64,000 nucleotides of DNA from Microcoleus sp036704825 (GTDB lineage Bacteria > Cyanobacteriota > Cyanobacteriia > Cyanobacteriales > Microcoleaceae). Below, one piece after another: positions 8,651 to 17,088 of the stretch. Below the pieces are notes generated by a model. The model was not told the origin of the DNA, made no database searches, and saw only the letters and a program-made list of their open reading frames with translations. The position numbers and the translations under genes are program-made. Where the stretch lies: positions 1-64,000 of the forward strand of contig JAUBSN010000026.1 of assembly GCA_036704825.1 (NCBI GenBank), read 5' to 3'. Position 1 is the stretch's first letter, and each line of letters begins with the position of its first letter.

Positions 8651-9439
8651 CTAAGACCGCAGAGGGCGGAGTCCAAATTTTTGAAATACTGCCATTGCCC
8701 GATCGCTGCTTACAAAGTCCAAATAGGCCTGCATTTCCTGTAGATGGGGAGAGGTTTTAACCACAGCGATACCGGAGCGAATTGGTTCGTAGAGGTCGGG
8801 CGATACGGTGGCTAATACCTTGACCTTGCCAAAGGCTTTGGCTTCTGGCAGAAAGGTAATGCCCACCTGTGCCTCTCCTTGCTCGACGGCTCGCAAGATT
8901 TGCCGCACATCGACCTTTGCCCAGACTGCCTTGGATTCCACTGCCTGAAGGATGCCTAACCGACTCAGAATGGGGTGGCTATATTGGCCAACCGACAGGT
9001 CTTTGTTGCCAATTGCCACCGTTTTGAGGCGATCGCTCGCTAACTCGTGCAAATCATTCAGTTGCACCGCAGAATCAGCCGCAGCAATCACCACAATATC
9101 GGTGGTCACTAACTCCCGACGGCTTTCCGGCAGAATCAGCCCTTGGGCTTGCAACGCATCCAGCGGTGAAATATCGGATAACAAAACCCCATCAAAAGGT
9201 TCTCCCTGCTCAACGGCTGCGCGGATTACGCTTGTTCCGGCAAATGTCGTATTCAACCAGATATTGGGGTGTTCCTGCTCATAGAGTCGATCTATTTCCT
9301 TCAGGGCAGTGCGAACCATGCCTGAGGCAGCAAAATTGAGCGTCACCGCCTGGATTTGGAGTGGGGAGGAGCAACTGCCCAGCCAGAGGGTGAGCGTCAA
9401 GGAGAGGAAGCACAATGTCAGCCTTCGGAGGAGTTTCAT
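8651..9439 (-). CDS. ModA-like periplasmic substrate-binding lipoprotein
   Basis: A 262-residue protein with a lipoprotein signal peptide (hydrophobic residues 8-22, lipobox LGSC with Cys23). The mature part follows the ModA/extracellular solute-binding pattern: LNFAASGMVRTALKEI at the start, TFAGTSVIRAAVEQGEPFD, LVTTDIVVIAA, and VGQYSHPIL in the second lobe. ModA proteins bind molybdate or tungstate for an ABC importer, but no modB or modC gene is nearby. Instead it is the first gene of a cluster with two histidine kinases, so a sensory role or a different anion is plausible. That role is inference. Confidence 0.8.
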   Translation of the reverse strand: MKLLRRLTLCFLSLTLTLWLGSCSSPLQIQAVTLNFAASGMVRTALKEIDRLYEQEHPNIWLNTTFAGTSVIRAAVEQGEPFDGVLLSDISPLDALQAQGLILPESRRELVTTDIVVIAAADSAVQLNDLHELASDRLKTVAIGNKDLSVGQYSHPILSRLGILQAVESKAVWAKVDVRQILRAVEQGEAQVGITFLPEAKAFGKVKVLATVSPDLYEPIRSGIAVVKTSPHLQEMQAYLDFVSSDRAMAVFQKFGLRPLRS

Positions 9440-9538
9440 ATCAGGTTTTGTGAGATTTCAGTTTCTAAGCCTTGGATGGGGCTGTAAATTTCGGAACAGT
9501 CACTACAGCGACTCTCAGTTGTCTCTAATATAAAGTCT

Positions 9539-10321
9539 CTAATATAATTTCTTGGCAATGATACAAACCATTCCATTAATCATCTCGTTCTGAACTACCT
9601 GTAAACCTATTTCAGATAGCCGATCGCACAACCAATATTTATTGAGCCGCAGTTTTTGGTAACAACTGGCACTGAATGACCACCGACCGCCCTGTTTTTG
9701 ATAGAGTAAGTCGTGGACTGCTACGCTGTTTTCCTGATACTCCAAGAAACAAGTGAGGATTGTAAATTCATCACTTTGTACAGGAATAAAACGCTGAGTT
9801 CCATGAAGCTCTGCTGAAACATAATCGCGGAAAGTTAAAATCAACATCCCATTCTCAATCAGCGAGCGCTCAATGTCCAAAAGTAATGAATCGACAGCAC
9901 TCAATGATTCTAGGTGTGTAAGCGTGTCGCCCATGCAAACAATGAGCTGCGCCTGTTCCTGAATATGTTGCGAGAAATTAAGCATATCGTCGTGAATGGT
10001 ACGGATGGAAAGATGTTTAGCGCGATCGCGTAACTCTGAAAGTAGGGCATCACAGAAATCTATAGCTACTACCGAAAAGCCTAGTTTTGCTAAAGGAATA
10101 GATTGAAATCCTGAGCCTGCACCTAAATCAATGGCTAATCCTCGCGGTGCGGAGTCGAGCGCCAATTGACAAAAAAGAGCGTGGTTTCGTTCGATTGCTG
10201 CTTCAGGATTTCCTGACATCCAACTGTAAACGGCAGCAAGTTGCTGGTTATAGTGGTCTTGTGCTGTGTTCATTATCATGCTAAGTTCGATGACTCGTTG
10301 AAAAGGAGCAAAATCATTCAA
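9539..10321 (-). CDS. class I SAM-dependent methyltransferase
   Basis: A cytoplasmic protein of up to 260 residues. Motif I appears as AIDLGAGSGFQSIPLAKLG, followed by an acidic residue at the end of strand 2 (VVAIDFCDALL). LIVCMGDTLTHLESL follows the fourth strand. The C-terminal half resembles methyltransferase family proteins acting on small molecules, but the substrate is not evident. Internal ATGs at 10279 and 10273 (MIMNTAQDHYNQQ) are also possible starts; the distance from a ribosome binding site does not decide between them. It stands alone, divergent from a remnant gene that begins 4 bp away. Confidence 0.78.
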   Translation of the reverse strand: MNDFAPFQRVIELSMIMNTAQDHYNQQLAAVYSWMSGNPEAAIERNHALFCQLALDSAPRGLAIDLGAGSGFQSIPLAKLGFSVVAIDFCDALLSELRDRAKHLSIRTIHDDMLNFSQHIQEQAQLIVCMGDTLTHLESLSAVDSLLLDIERSLIENGMLILTFRDYVSAELHGTQRFIPVQSDEFTILTCFLEYQENSVAVHDLLYQKQGGRWSFSASCYQKLRLNKYWLCDRLSEIGLQVVQNEMINGMVCIIAKKLY

Positions 10322-10325
10322 CCCG

Positions 10326-10472
10326 ATGGAAACTAAACCACCACTGCTGCCTTTTACGCGGGAAACTGCTAAAACTCAAGTTCAAATCGCAGAAGATGAC
10401 TGGAATAGTCGCGATCCAAAACGAGTAACTTTAGCTTACACCGAAGATTCACCGTGGCGTAACCCTGCCTAA
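10326..10472 (+). pseudogene. DUF1348 (NTF2-like) gene, N-terminal remnant
   Basis: A 48-codon reading frame starting METKPPLLPFTRETAK and running through VTLAYTEDSPWRNPA before a stop. This is the first third of DUF1348 proteins, which are NTF2-like and normally about 150 residues long, with PPxPPFT and YTxDSxWRNR as early signatures. The rest is absent from the following sequence, so the gene is truncated at 10472. Four bases separate its start from that of the divergent methyltransferase. Confidence 0.7.
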
Positions 10473-11024
10473 TTTTTCAGTGGCAGGTAACAAATCAAGG
10501 CCTTATTAAAACGAAAGCGGGCAAAACAACTAGACTGCTGTTTGAAAAATGAACTGCGGAGTTTTACAAAGAAGCTGATTTCTGTGCGCTTTGAATAGCA
10601 GTGGCACGAGGGTCAGATAGCCGATTTGTTCCTTGAAATAATCCCAGAATCTCGAAGGAAGAATGAAAGGGGAACAGGGCAGAAGAGAAATCCTCCGACT
10701 CTCCCACTCTCCCGCCTTGCTTTCGATAGCGAGCGGGAGGCTCGCACTTGTATATCATTCAGATATAGCAATCCTAAATCATTTGTGAATTTCTTACTCC
10801 CTCCCCTTAGCAAGGGGAGGGTTGGGGTGGGGTCAAAAATTTACGACTCATTTAGGATTGCTATATAACCGGATTTGATATAATTCATGCTTGGCGATCG
10901 CTTTTAATAACTTTTGTAAGTCGCTGTTAAAGCTTGCCTATTTGTTGATAATAGCAAATGTAACAATTCCCGGTTAAAATTTGTCGTAAACTGATGCGTA
11001 GCTGAAAAATTACTATTGATTATT
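10473..11024. other. repeat-rich intergenic region
   Basis: Holds low-complexity CTCTCCC-type sequence around 10690-10710, the inverted-repeat element at 10763-10866, and AT-rich sequence before the phosphomannomutase fragment. I see no further gene; short open frames here are composed of repeat sequence. Confidence 0.5.
10763..10866. repeat. MITE-like inverted-repeat element
   Basis: Perfect 17-bp terminal inverted repeats, ATATAGCAATCCTAAAT at 10763-10779 and its complement at 10850-10866, enclose 70 bp that include the internal palindrome CTCCCCTTAGCAAGGGGAG. There is no coding capacity. Size and structure fit a non-autonomous miniature element of the kind common in cyanobacteria; target-site duplication is not obvious. 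Confidence 0.75.
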
Positions 11025-11240
11025 ATGCAAAAGTATAACTTAAAAAAGCTGCAACACGGTTCAGACATTCGCGGTATCGCCATTGAAGGCGTTCCAGACG
11101 AACAGGTTAACCCCACCCCGGAAATGGCGACTATTTTGGGGCAAGCCTTTGTGAGTTGGCTGGTGCAAAAAGTCAATAAATCAGCGGCAGAATTAACAAT
11201 CGCGATCGTTAATTCTGCCACCTATCCGGGCAAATCTTAA
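11025..11240 (+). pseudogene. phosphomannomutase/phosphoglucomutase, N-terminal fragment
   Basis: From the ATG at 11025 the product reads MQKYNLKKLQHGSDIRGIAI and continues through VNPTPEMATILGQAFVSWLV to AELTIAI. This is the first ~60 residues of cyanobacterial alpha-D-phosphohexomutases, which normally have about 490 residues. After AELTIAI, where the family continues toward the active-site Ser loop, the frame goes into VNSATYPGKS and stops. The switch point is exactly the centre of a 12-bp inverted duplication (11186-11219). The fragment lacks every catalytic element and is not functional. Confidence 0.75.
11186..11219. repeat. inverted duplication at the break of the hexomutase fragment
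   Basis: GGCAGAATTAAC at 11186-11197 is repeated in reverse complement at 11208-11219, separated by ten bases containing CGCGATCG. The left arm is native hexomutase coding sequence and the right arm replaces what should follow, so this marks the truncation junction. Confidence 0.7.
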
Positions 11241-11399
11241 TGCAGCCAGTCATAGCGGGTATCACCTCAGTCGGCAGCCCAGGCTGCGACTTTGAAATGG
11301 GTTCAACTCCCGCCAAAACTTTGAGCATACCTGAACAATTTTTAGAGGAGGCACAGTCTTGCTCAAATACTGTGCTTGCTGCGTAAGTCCTGAATATTG

Positions 11400-12287
11400 C
11401 TATTTCCTTGCCCCAGCATTGGATCGGGGGTCTAAAGCGTCTCGCAGCCCGTCGCCCAAAAGATTGAAACCCAGAACAGTCAAGGTAATCAGCAAACCGG
11501 GAAACAAAATAGTCCAAGGAGACGAAAGAGCGTATCCGCCCTTAAAAGCATCAGAAAGCATCGTCCCCAACTCAGGAACCGGCGGCTGTGCGCCCAAACC
11601 CAAAAAACCCAAACCGGCAGCTTCTAGTGTCGCCGTACCAGTCGAAAGAGTTGCTTGTACAACCAGAGGCGCGAGACTTCCCGGCAAAATGTGGCGAAAA
11701 ATAATCCGCAAGTCGCTGGCGCCCAAGGCCTTGAGGGCCAAAACAAATTCTTGTTCCCGCAGAGACAGCACCATACTGCGAGTTAAGCGGATGTAAATCG
11801 GAATTTGCACGACGCTGACGGCGACAATTACGCTTTGCAGGCTCGGCCCGGTGACGGTAACAACGCCGATCGCCAGTAAAATCGAAGGAAAAGCTAGCAA
11901 AATATCCGCCAAAGTGCCGACCGCCATTTCCAGCAACCCCCGAAAATACCCGGCCACCAGCCCCAAAAGCGCTCCCAAAATCAAACCCGCACCCACAGAA
12001 ACCAGGCTGACGAGTAAAGATATCCCCAATCCGTGCCACACCCGCACCAACAAATCTCGCCCCAAACCGTCGGTGCCAAACCAATGTTTAGCGCTAGGAG
12101 CCACTAAGCGCAACAAATAATCTCGATCGACCGCCGGATCGTAAGGAGAAAGTAGGGGGGCCGACAGTGCCGCGACCGTCAGCGCTACAGTCAAAATTAA
12201 GCCGATTTTCCCCGAAGTCGATCGCCAAAATCGTTGAAAAGCTGACTGTGGAAATATTAAGTTTTTATTCAATTTTCGATATTCCAT
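11400..12287 (-). CDS. DppC-type ABC transporter permease (peptide/nickel family)
   Basis: A 295-residue inner-membrane permease. An N-terminal TM (~28-48) is followed by the family signature HWFGTDGLGRDLLVRVWHG, about five more TM helices, and the EAA-type coupling loop around LKALGASDLRIIFRHILPG. The region GLGFLGLGAQPPVPELGTML near residue 230 is typical of DppC/OppC. The partner permease, ATPases and binding protein are not adjacent, so this is an isolated component, as often happens with cyanobacterial transporters. The substrate cannot be assigned. Confidence 0.9.
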   Translation of the reverse strand: MEYRKLNKNLIFPQSAFQRFWRSTSGKIGLILTVALTVAALSAPLLSPYDPAVDRDYLLRLVAPSAKHWFGTDGLGRDLLVRVWHGLGISLLVSLVSVGAGLILGALLGLVAGYFRGLLEMAVGTLADILLAFPSILLAIGVVTVTGPSLQSVIVAVSVVQIPIYIRLTRSMVLSLREQEFVLALKALGASDLRIIFRHILPGSLAPLVVQATLSTGTATLEAAGLGFLGLGAQPPVPELGTMLSDAFKGGYALSSPWTILFPGLLITLTVLGFNLLGDGLRDALDPRSNAGARK

Positions 12288-12508
12288 CGAATGCTGTCAC
12301 CAAAAAACTGAGGACTTCCACAACTATTAGGATAAATTAACGATCGCGCTGGCAGAAATACGTTAACAAAACTTCCTCCAAGGAGACCAAAAACTCGGTG
12401 CGTGTTACCGTCCAGATCCAATTGCATTTTTTGCGCCAAATGCCAGATGCCCGATGTTTTCGTTAAAGACCTTTAAGATATAAAAGAAAAGGTAAATTTA
12501 AAAGCGCA

Positions 12509-13837
12509 ATGACCTCAACCCTCCTCAAATCATCTTCCCGATCGCCCCTCAACGCCCCAACAGTCCGGCATTTCCCCAACGGTCTTACAGTTATAGCCGA
12601 ACACTTGCCCGTAGATGCTGTTAACCTCAGCGTGTGGCTCAATTTAGGCTCAGCCGTCGAACCCGACGAAATCAACGGCATGGCTCACTTTTTAGAACAC
12701 ATGATTTTTAAGGGAACTCCCAGCATTCCCAGCGGCGAATTTGAGCGCGCGATCGAGCAGCGCGGCGCCCTCACCAATGCTGCCACCAGCCAAGATTACA
12801 CTAACTATTACATCACCACAGCTCCTAAAGATTTTGCCGAACTAGCCCCCCTGCAAGTCGATGTGTTGCTCAACGCCAGCATTCCCGACGACGCCTTCGA
12901 TCGCGAACGGCTGGTAGTGTTAGAAGAAATTAGACGATCCGAAGACAATCCCCGGCGCCGCACCTATCAGCGATCGATGGAATTAGCCTTTGAAGTCTTG
13001 CCCTACAAGCGACCGGTACTCGGTCCGACAGCCGTAATCGAACAGTTGAGAGCGCAACAAATGCGGGATTTCCACAGCAGCAGATATCACCCAGGGGCGA
13101 TGACAGCCGTAGCTGTAGGCAATTTGCCAGTCGATCGACTAATAGAAATTGTCGCAGACAGTTTTGCAGCAAAAAGCACAGCACAAAACAACACAATAAA
13201 TGTGCCTGCTGTCGGCAACTTTCACCCAGAATCCCAAACCCTGAACTACGGGCAAGAATCGCCCTTTACAGAAACAGTCCGCCGCGAATTTGTAGACTCT
13301 GCCCTTCAGCAAGCCCGACTGATAGTGATGTGGCGAGTGCCAGGTTTCGCGGAAATGTCCGAAACTTACGCCCTGGACGTTTTGGCGACTATATTGGGTC
13401 ACGGCCGCACAACTCGCTTGGTTCAGGAGTTGCGCGAAGAAAAAGGGCTAGTTTCGTCAATTTCGGTCAGCAACATGACTCAGCGGCTGGGCGGTGTATT
13501 CTCGATTTCCGCTCAACTACCGACAGAAAACTTGGCAGCAGTGGAAGCAGCCATCGTCCAACACATCCGCACTCTCCAAACCGAATTGGTGACAGATGCC
13601 GAAATTTCCCGCATTCGCACCCAAGTAGCAAATCGGTTTATCTTTGGTAACGAAACTCCGAGCGATCGAGCAAGTTTGTACGGTTACTATCAGTCGATGG
13701 TAGGAGATATCGCTCCCGCCCTCAACTATGCCGCCTGCATCCAAGCTCAGACTGCCGAGGATCTCCGAGAAGCCGCCGTCAAATATCTGTCTCCCGACGC
13801 GATGGGTGTTGTGGTAATTCGCCCGGACGAAGCATGA
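12509..13837 (+). CDS. M16 family zinc metallopeptidase
   Basis: A 442-residue peptidase of the pitrilysin/processing-peptidase class. The inverted zinc motif HxxEH is present as H60-F-L-E63-H64 within GMAHFLEHMIFKGT, and the downstream Glu ligand is expected around residues 135-142 (RLVVLEEIRRSED). The C-terminal half contains the second M16 fold, including GHGRTTRLVQELREEKGLV. No signal peptide is evident. An AAAGG sequence precedes the ATG. Cyanobacteria often carry two adjacent M16 genes; only one is seen here. Confidence 0.9.
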   Translation: MTSTLLKSSSRSPLNAPTVRHFPNGLTVIAEHLPVDAVNLSVWLNLGSAVEPDEINGMAHFLEHMIFKGTPSIPSGEFERAIEQRGALTNAATSQDYTNYYITTAPKDFAELAPLQVDVLLNASIPDDAFDRERLVVLEEIRRSEDNPRRRTYQRSMELAFEVLPYKRPVLGPTAVIEQLRAQQMRDFHSSRYHPGAMTAVAVGNLPVDRLIEIVADSFAAKSTAQNNTINVPAVGNFHPESQTLNYGQESPFTETVRREFVDSALQQARLIVMWRVPGFAEMSETYALDVLATILGHGRTTRLVQELREEKGLVSSISVSNMTQRLGGVFSISAQLPTENLAAVEAAIVQHIRTLQTELVTDAEISRIRTQVANRFIFGNETPSDRASLYGYYQSMVGDIAPALNYAACIQAQTAEDLREAAVKYLSPDAMGVVVIRPDEA

Positions 13838-14047
13838 ATCGGACATCGCCTCAACAGGGCAATTCTACCATCGCTGTGCTTTTGAGGCATCCAACGGCAT
13901 TGGGCACTGGGCAGAAATAATGTCAACGCGCACGAGGGTTTTTTAGTCAATAGTGCGTGAAATTCGATCGACCCGCGCCTTGAAGGTTTTGTATCAAATA
14001 ATTAATATGAAGCCTTTAAGGTACGGGCTATCGGCAAAATTACCGTA

Positions 14048-14330
14048 ATTTTATGAGAGCATAAACTGGGAATTATTGACAATCAAGCAATTGTCTCTGG
14101 GGCCACCGGATTTATCGGCGCTCGTAAATCTCAAATCTAAAATCGATAATTTTATGAGAAGATAAACGGGGAATTATTGACAATCAAGCAATTGTCTCTG
14201 GGGCCACCGGATTTATCTGCGATCGTAAATCTCAAATCTAAAATCGATAATTTTATGAGAAGATAAACGGGGAATTATTGACAATCAAGCAATTGGGCCT
14301 GGGAAACCAGATTTATCGGCGATCGTAATT
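14048..14330. repeat. three tandem copies of a 101-bp repeat
   Basis: The start word ATTTTATGAGA occurs at 14048, 14149 and 14250, a strict 101-bp period. Copies one and two differ at only a few positions; the third diverges in its last 40 bp and ends in heptamers. Each copy contains GGGAATTATTGACAATCAAG and a GGCGATCG-type word. The copies abut without spacers, so this is not a CRISPR array. Confidence 0.85.
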
Positions 14331-14359
14331 CTAAAATCTAAAATCTAAAATCTAAAATC
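14331..14359. repeat. heptamer tandem repeat (CTAAAAT)n
   Basis: Four successive copies of the 7-bp unit CTAAAAT immediately before the C39-like gene. This is a short tandem heptamer repeat of the type widespread in filamentous cyanobacteria. Related runs occur near 46385, 46470 and 53566. Confidence 0.75.
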
Positions 14360-14387
14360 GCGCAATGGATTGACAGGGCACGCAAGC

Positions 14388-15416
14388 ATGAAATTACAAA
14401 ACTTTCTCAACTCAAAAATTAGGTACGATGCCAAAGCAATTGCTGCAGACGACGAACTCAGTAGCCAAATTCAAAGCCGCCTCATTGACCTGGGTTTACT
14501 GAAGCCTCCCGTAGACGGAATTTTTGGCCCTCTCTCTACCGCCACCCTCCACCGATTTCAAACTCTGATGAAGTGCGGCGAACCGGGTTTTTTGGGAGAA
14601 GTCACAGCCAAAAAGCTGATCGAAACCAAACCAGAGGACATTCCCACACAGCCCCTGATCCTGAAAACGCTCAGAGACACCATTTTTAAATCAAAACCGG
14701 TGGCGTCTTCTCAACTTCAGGACTTGGAAAAACAAGTAATACCAGCAGGAAAAGAGTTTGAGATCCTGGCTTTTGCTCCGGCTCGCGGTCACATCAGAGT
14801 TGCTCTCCGCAACGAGTCTTTCAAAGATTCAGGGATTTGGTATGTTTTCGGAGCACACGCTCAAATTACTCAAGACAGCGTTCTGTTTTATCCCAAACCG
14901 AATCCCCCAACTGTCAGGCTTGGCATTCCTTATCTATCGCAAATGGATAACTTGAACAATCCTACAGGTTCTTGCAATGTAACTTCATTAGCGATGTGTA
15001 TGGACTTTTTGAAGGTGCCGCGGCGCAAACAAACCGGGCAATATGAAGACGAACTTTACGAATATGCCATCGCCAAAGGTTACAGTCGCTGGGACCCCTA
15101 CGATTTAGCAAAGATTGTTAGAGATTACGGCGCTCAAGATTTCTTTACCGAGAATGCAACTATTGATGACGTTCAAGATTGGCTGGCCAGCGGAAATCCC
15201 GCTGTCATCCACGGATTCTTCACGTCTTTCGGTCACATTGTAGTTGCATCAGGCTACGACAGCGAGGGATTTTTCGTCCACGATCCCTATGGCGAGTGGT
15301 TCCGAACTGGCTACGATACAAGTGTCAGCGGTGCTTACTTGCACTATACTTACCGCTTAATCCGCAGCCTCTGTATGCCTGACGGGCATTTTTGGGTTCA
15401 TTTTATCTCGAAGTAG
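14388..15416 (+). CDS. peptidoglycan-binding domain plus C39-like peptidase protein
   Basis: A 342-residue protein. Residues ~25-85 form a PG_binding_1 domain (QSRLIDLGLLKPPVDGIFG followed by STATLHRFQ). Residues ~180-340 resemble the Peptidase_C39_2 fold: the Cys nucleophile lies in PTGSCNVTSLAMCMDF, the His in GHIVVASGYD, and an Asp in FFVHDPYGEW. No signal peptide is recognisable, so a cell-wall role would need another export route. I chose the ATG at 14388 rather than the TTG at 14370. The gene directly follows tandem repeat arrays. Confidence 0.8.
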   Translation: MKLQNFLNSKIRYDAKAIAADDELSSQIQSRLIDLGLLKPPVDGIFGPLSTATLHRFQTLMKCGEPGFLGEVTAKKLIETKPEDIPTQPLILKTLRDTIFKSKPVASSQLQDLEKQVIPAGKEFEILAFAPARGHIRVALRNESFKDSGIWYVFGAHAQITQDSVLFYPKPNPPTVRLGIPYLSQMDNLNNPTGSCNVTSLAMCMDFLKVPRRKQTGQYEDELYEYAIAKGYSRWDPYDLAKIVRDYGAQDFFTENATIDDVQDWLASGNPAVIHGFFTSFGHIVVASGYDSEGFFVHDPYGEWFRTGYDTSVSGAYLHYTYRLIRSLCMPDGHFWVHFISK

Positions 15417-15555
15417 TAATTTGTTAGTAGTTAGTGGTTATTGGTTATTGGTTATTGGTAATAACTAACTAATAGTTAACAGTTGACTCTCAGCAAGGTC
15501 GGACACGGCTTTGCCCATTGGTATCAACTTCAGCCGAAATATCGATCGGGTCCCA

Positions 15556-15763
15556 AATACCGCCAGGGGTTTAAACCCCTGGCTCATAGCGAAAGTCCTC
15601 TAAAAGAGGACTGAATAATTCATTAGATTTTTCCAGAAATTAGATTTTAGCTTAGGCTTGACTTGGGTTTCAAGTTATTTTTTGCAGATGTCTGTTAGTC
15701 CTCTTTGAGAGGACTTCAGCTTTGAGGCAGGGGTTTAAACCCCTGCCGGACTGCGGGTATTAC
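15556..15763. repeat. dispersed inverted-repeat element, copy 1
   Basis: The left half contains CCAGGGGTTTAAACCCCTGG and GAAAGTCCTCTAAAAGAGGA. The right half contains AGTCCTCTTTGAGAGGACTT and GGCAGGGGTTTAAACCCC. The outer ends AATACCGCC and GCGGGTATT are also related as an inverted repeat. Two further copies lie at 22140-22406 and 47701-47835. The right end overlaps the last codons of nadC. Confidence 0.75.
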
Positions 15764-16619
15764 TATTAATTTTCATGCTCAAATCCAGCCAAGTCGATCG
15801 CGTAATCGGAGCACTGGTAGAAATATAGTCAACTCCGGTTTCGGCTACGCTTCTAATTGTTTCTAAAGTAACATTGCCGGAAGCTTCAATTTTTACCCGA
15901 TCGCTCTTTTCGCGAATTATTGCCACAGCCTGCCGCATCAGATCGAAGGACATATTATCTAACATGATAATATCGGCTTTGTGCTGCAAAGCTGTCTCTA
16001 CTTCGGCGAGAGTTTCGGTTTCTACTTCGATTGTCAGCGGATAGGGGATAGAATTGCGAATTAGGGCGATCGCCTCTGCAATTCCCCCAGCCGCCGCAAT
16101 GTGATTGTCTTTCACCATCACCGCGTCATCTAATCCCATCCGGTGATTGCAAGCACCGCCGACTTGAGTTGCATATTTTTCCAACAATCTCAATCCCGGT
16201 GTTGTCTTGCGCGTATCCACCAATTGCACGGGCAAATCGGCAATTTTGTCAACATATTTCTGAGTTAAAGTAGCGATGCCGCTCAAACGCATTGCCAAGT
16301 TTAATGCTACTCTTTCTCCGGTTAGCAGCGCATCGAAATTGCCGGAAATCTCGGCAATTACTTCTCCTTTTTCGCACAGTTTCCCTTCCGGTACTTGGGG
16401 GATGAAACGGAGGCCGCTGTCTAAAAGTTTAAATGTGCGATCGGCAATTGGCAATCCGGCAATGACTCCAGCTTCTTTGACAATCCATTTAGCAGTACCC
16501 TGGATGCTGTTTGCGGGAAATAATGCCGATGTTGTGCGATCGCCCCTACCGATATCTTCTAGTAACCAGTTGTGCAATAGGGAGTCTAAAACTATCCAAG
16601 GCGGTAATATTGCTGTCAT
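15735..16619 (-). CDS. nadC: nicotinate-nucleotide pyrophosphorylase (carboxylating), quinolinate phosphoribosyltransferase
   Basis: A 294-residue enzyme that converts quinolinate and PRPP to nicotinate mononucleotide, with loss of CO2, in de novo NAD synthesis. Active-site motifs are visible: GRGDRTT near residue 25, TGERVALN at ~101, DTRKTTPG at 135-142, HRMGLDDAVMVKDNH at 159-173, and VDYISTSAPITRS near the end. The start at 16619 (MTAILPPW) fits the family. The last residues (NTRSPAGV) and the TAA stop are encoded by a dispersed repeat element, whose TTTAAA palindrome supplies the stop, so the native terminus was replaced. Confidence 0.93.
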   Translation of the reverse strand: MTAILPPWIVLDSLLHNWLLEDIGRGDRTTSALFPANSIQGTAKWIVKEAGVIAGLPIADRTFKLLDSGLRFIPQVPEGKLCEKGEVIAEISGNFDALLTGERVALNLAMRLSGIATLTQKYVDKIADLPVQLVDTRKTTPGLRLLEKYATQVGGACNHRMGLDDAVMVKDNHIAAAGGIAEAIALIRNSIPYPLTIEVETETLAEVETALQHKADIIMLDNMSFDLMRQAVAIIREKSDRVKIEASGNVTLETIRSVAETGVDYISTSAPITRSTWLDLSMKINSNTRSPAGV

Positions 16620-16864
16620 GTTTTTGTTGGTTGTTATATCGAGATCATATCTATTAGGAAGAATAGTCGATCGGGAGATTTTCGGCAAGTTGCACAATTA
16701 TGATGGTGTTAGTGCGATCGGGATTTGGGTAGAGTGAGGGCGATCGCACTAGATAATGGGGTATTCTGTTGCTGACTTTGGGTGTGGGTGCTTTAATGGA
16801 ATAGATAGGGCGATCGCGAGCAGAAACCATGATACAGCCAGTCATTTTTAAAGGAGAGTAAAAA

Positions 16865-17086
16865 ATGATGATAGAAACCGCCATCTTAAAAAATCTCGAA
16901 AAATTACCTGAATCTGTCAAACAAGCCGTCCTTGACTATATAGAATTTCTGGTGAGCCGCTACGCCCAAGAGGCTCCTAAAACCGAAAAAGCTACCAAGC
17001 GAGGCGGACTGGGAATTTGGAAAGGGAAAATCTGGATGTCTGATGATTTTGATGAACCTCTAGAAGATTTAAAGGATTATATGTAA
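16865..17086 (+). CDS. VapB-type antitoxin (DUF2281-like)
   Basis: A 73-residue protein with an N-terminal helical segment (ILKNLEKLPESVKQAVLDYI) and a C-terminal DDFDEPLEDLKDYM tail that ends in acidic and aromatic residues, as in DUF2281/VapB antitoxins whose tails wrap the PIN toxin. AAAGGAGAG lies just upstream of the doubled ATG. It ends two bases before the vapC start, so the two are co-translated. Since vapC is broken, the antitoxin no longer has its toxin. Confidence 0.8.
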   Translation: MMIETAILKNLEKLPESVKQAVLDYIEFLVSRYAQEAPKTEKATKRGGLGIWKGKIWMSDDFDEPLEDLKDYM

Positions 17087-17088
17087 AC

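Larger units (their letters stand above)
13838..14387. other. repeat-filled region upstream of the C39-like gene
   Basis: Contains the three 101-bp tandem copies at 14048-14330 and a heptamer run at 14331-14359. The part from 13838 to 14047 shows no gene and no clear structure. Confidence 0.5.

Noticed and set aside
10564..10868. Short open frames on both strands
   Set aside because: They are made of low-complexity CTCCC sequence and the MITE-like element; no independent sign of coding.
14048..14359. Possible CRISPR array
   Set aside because: The 101-bp copies abut directly with no unique spacers between them, and there are no cas genes nearby.
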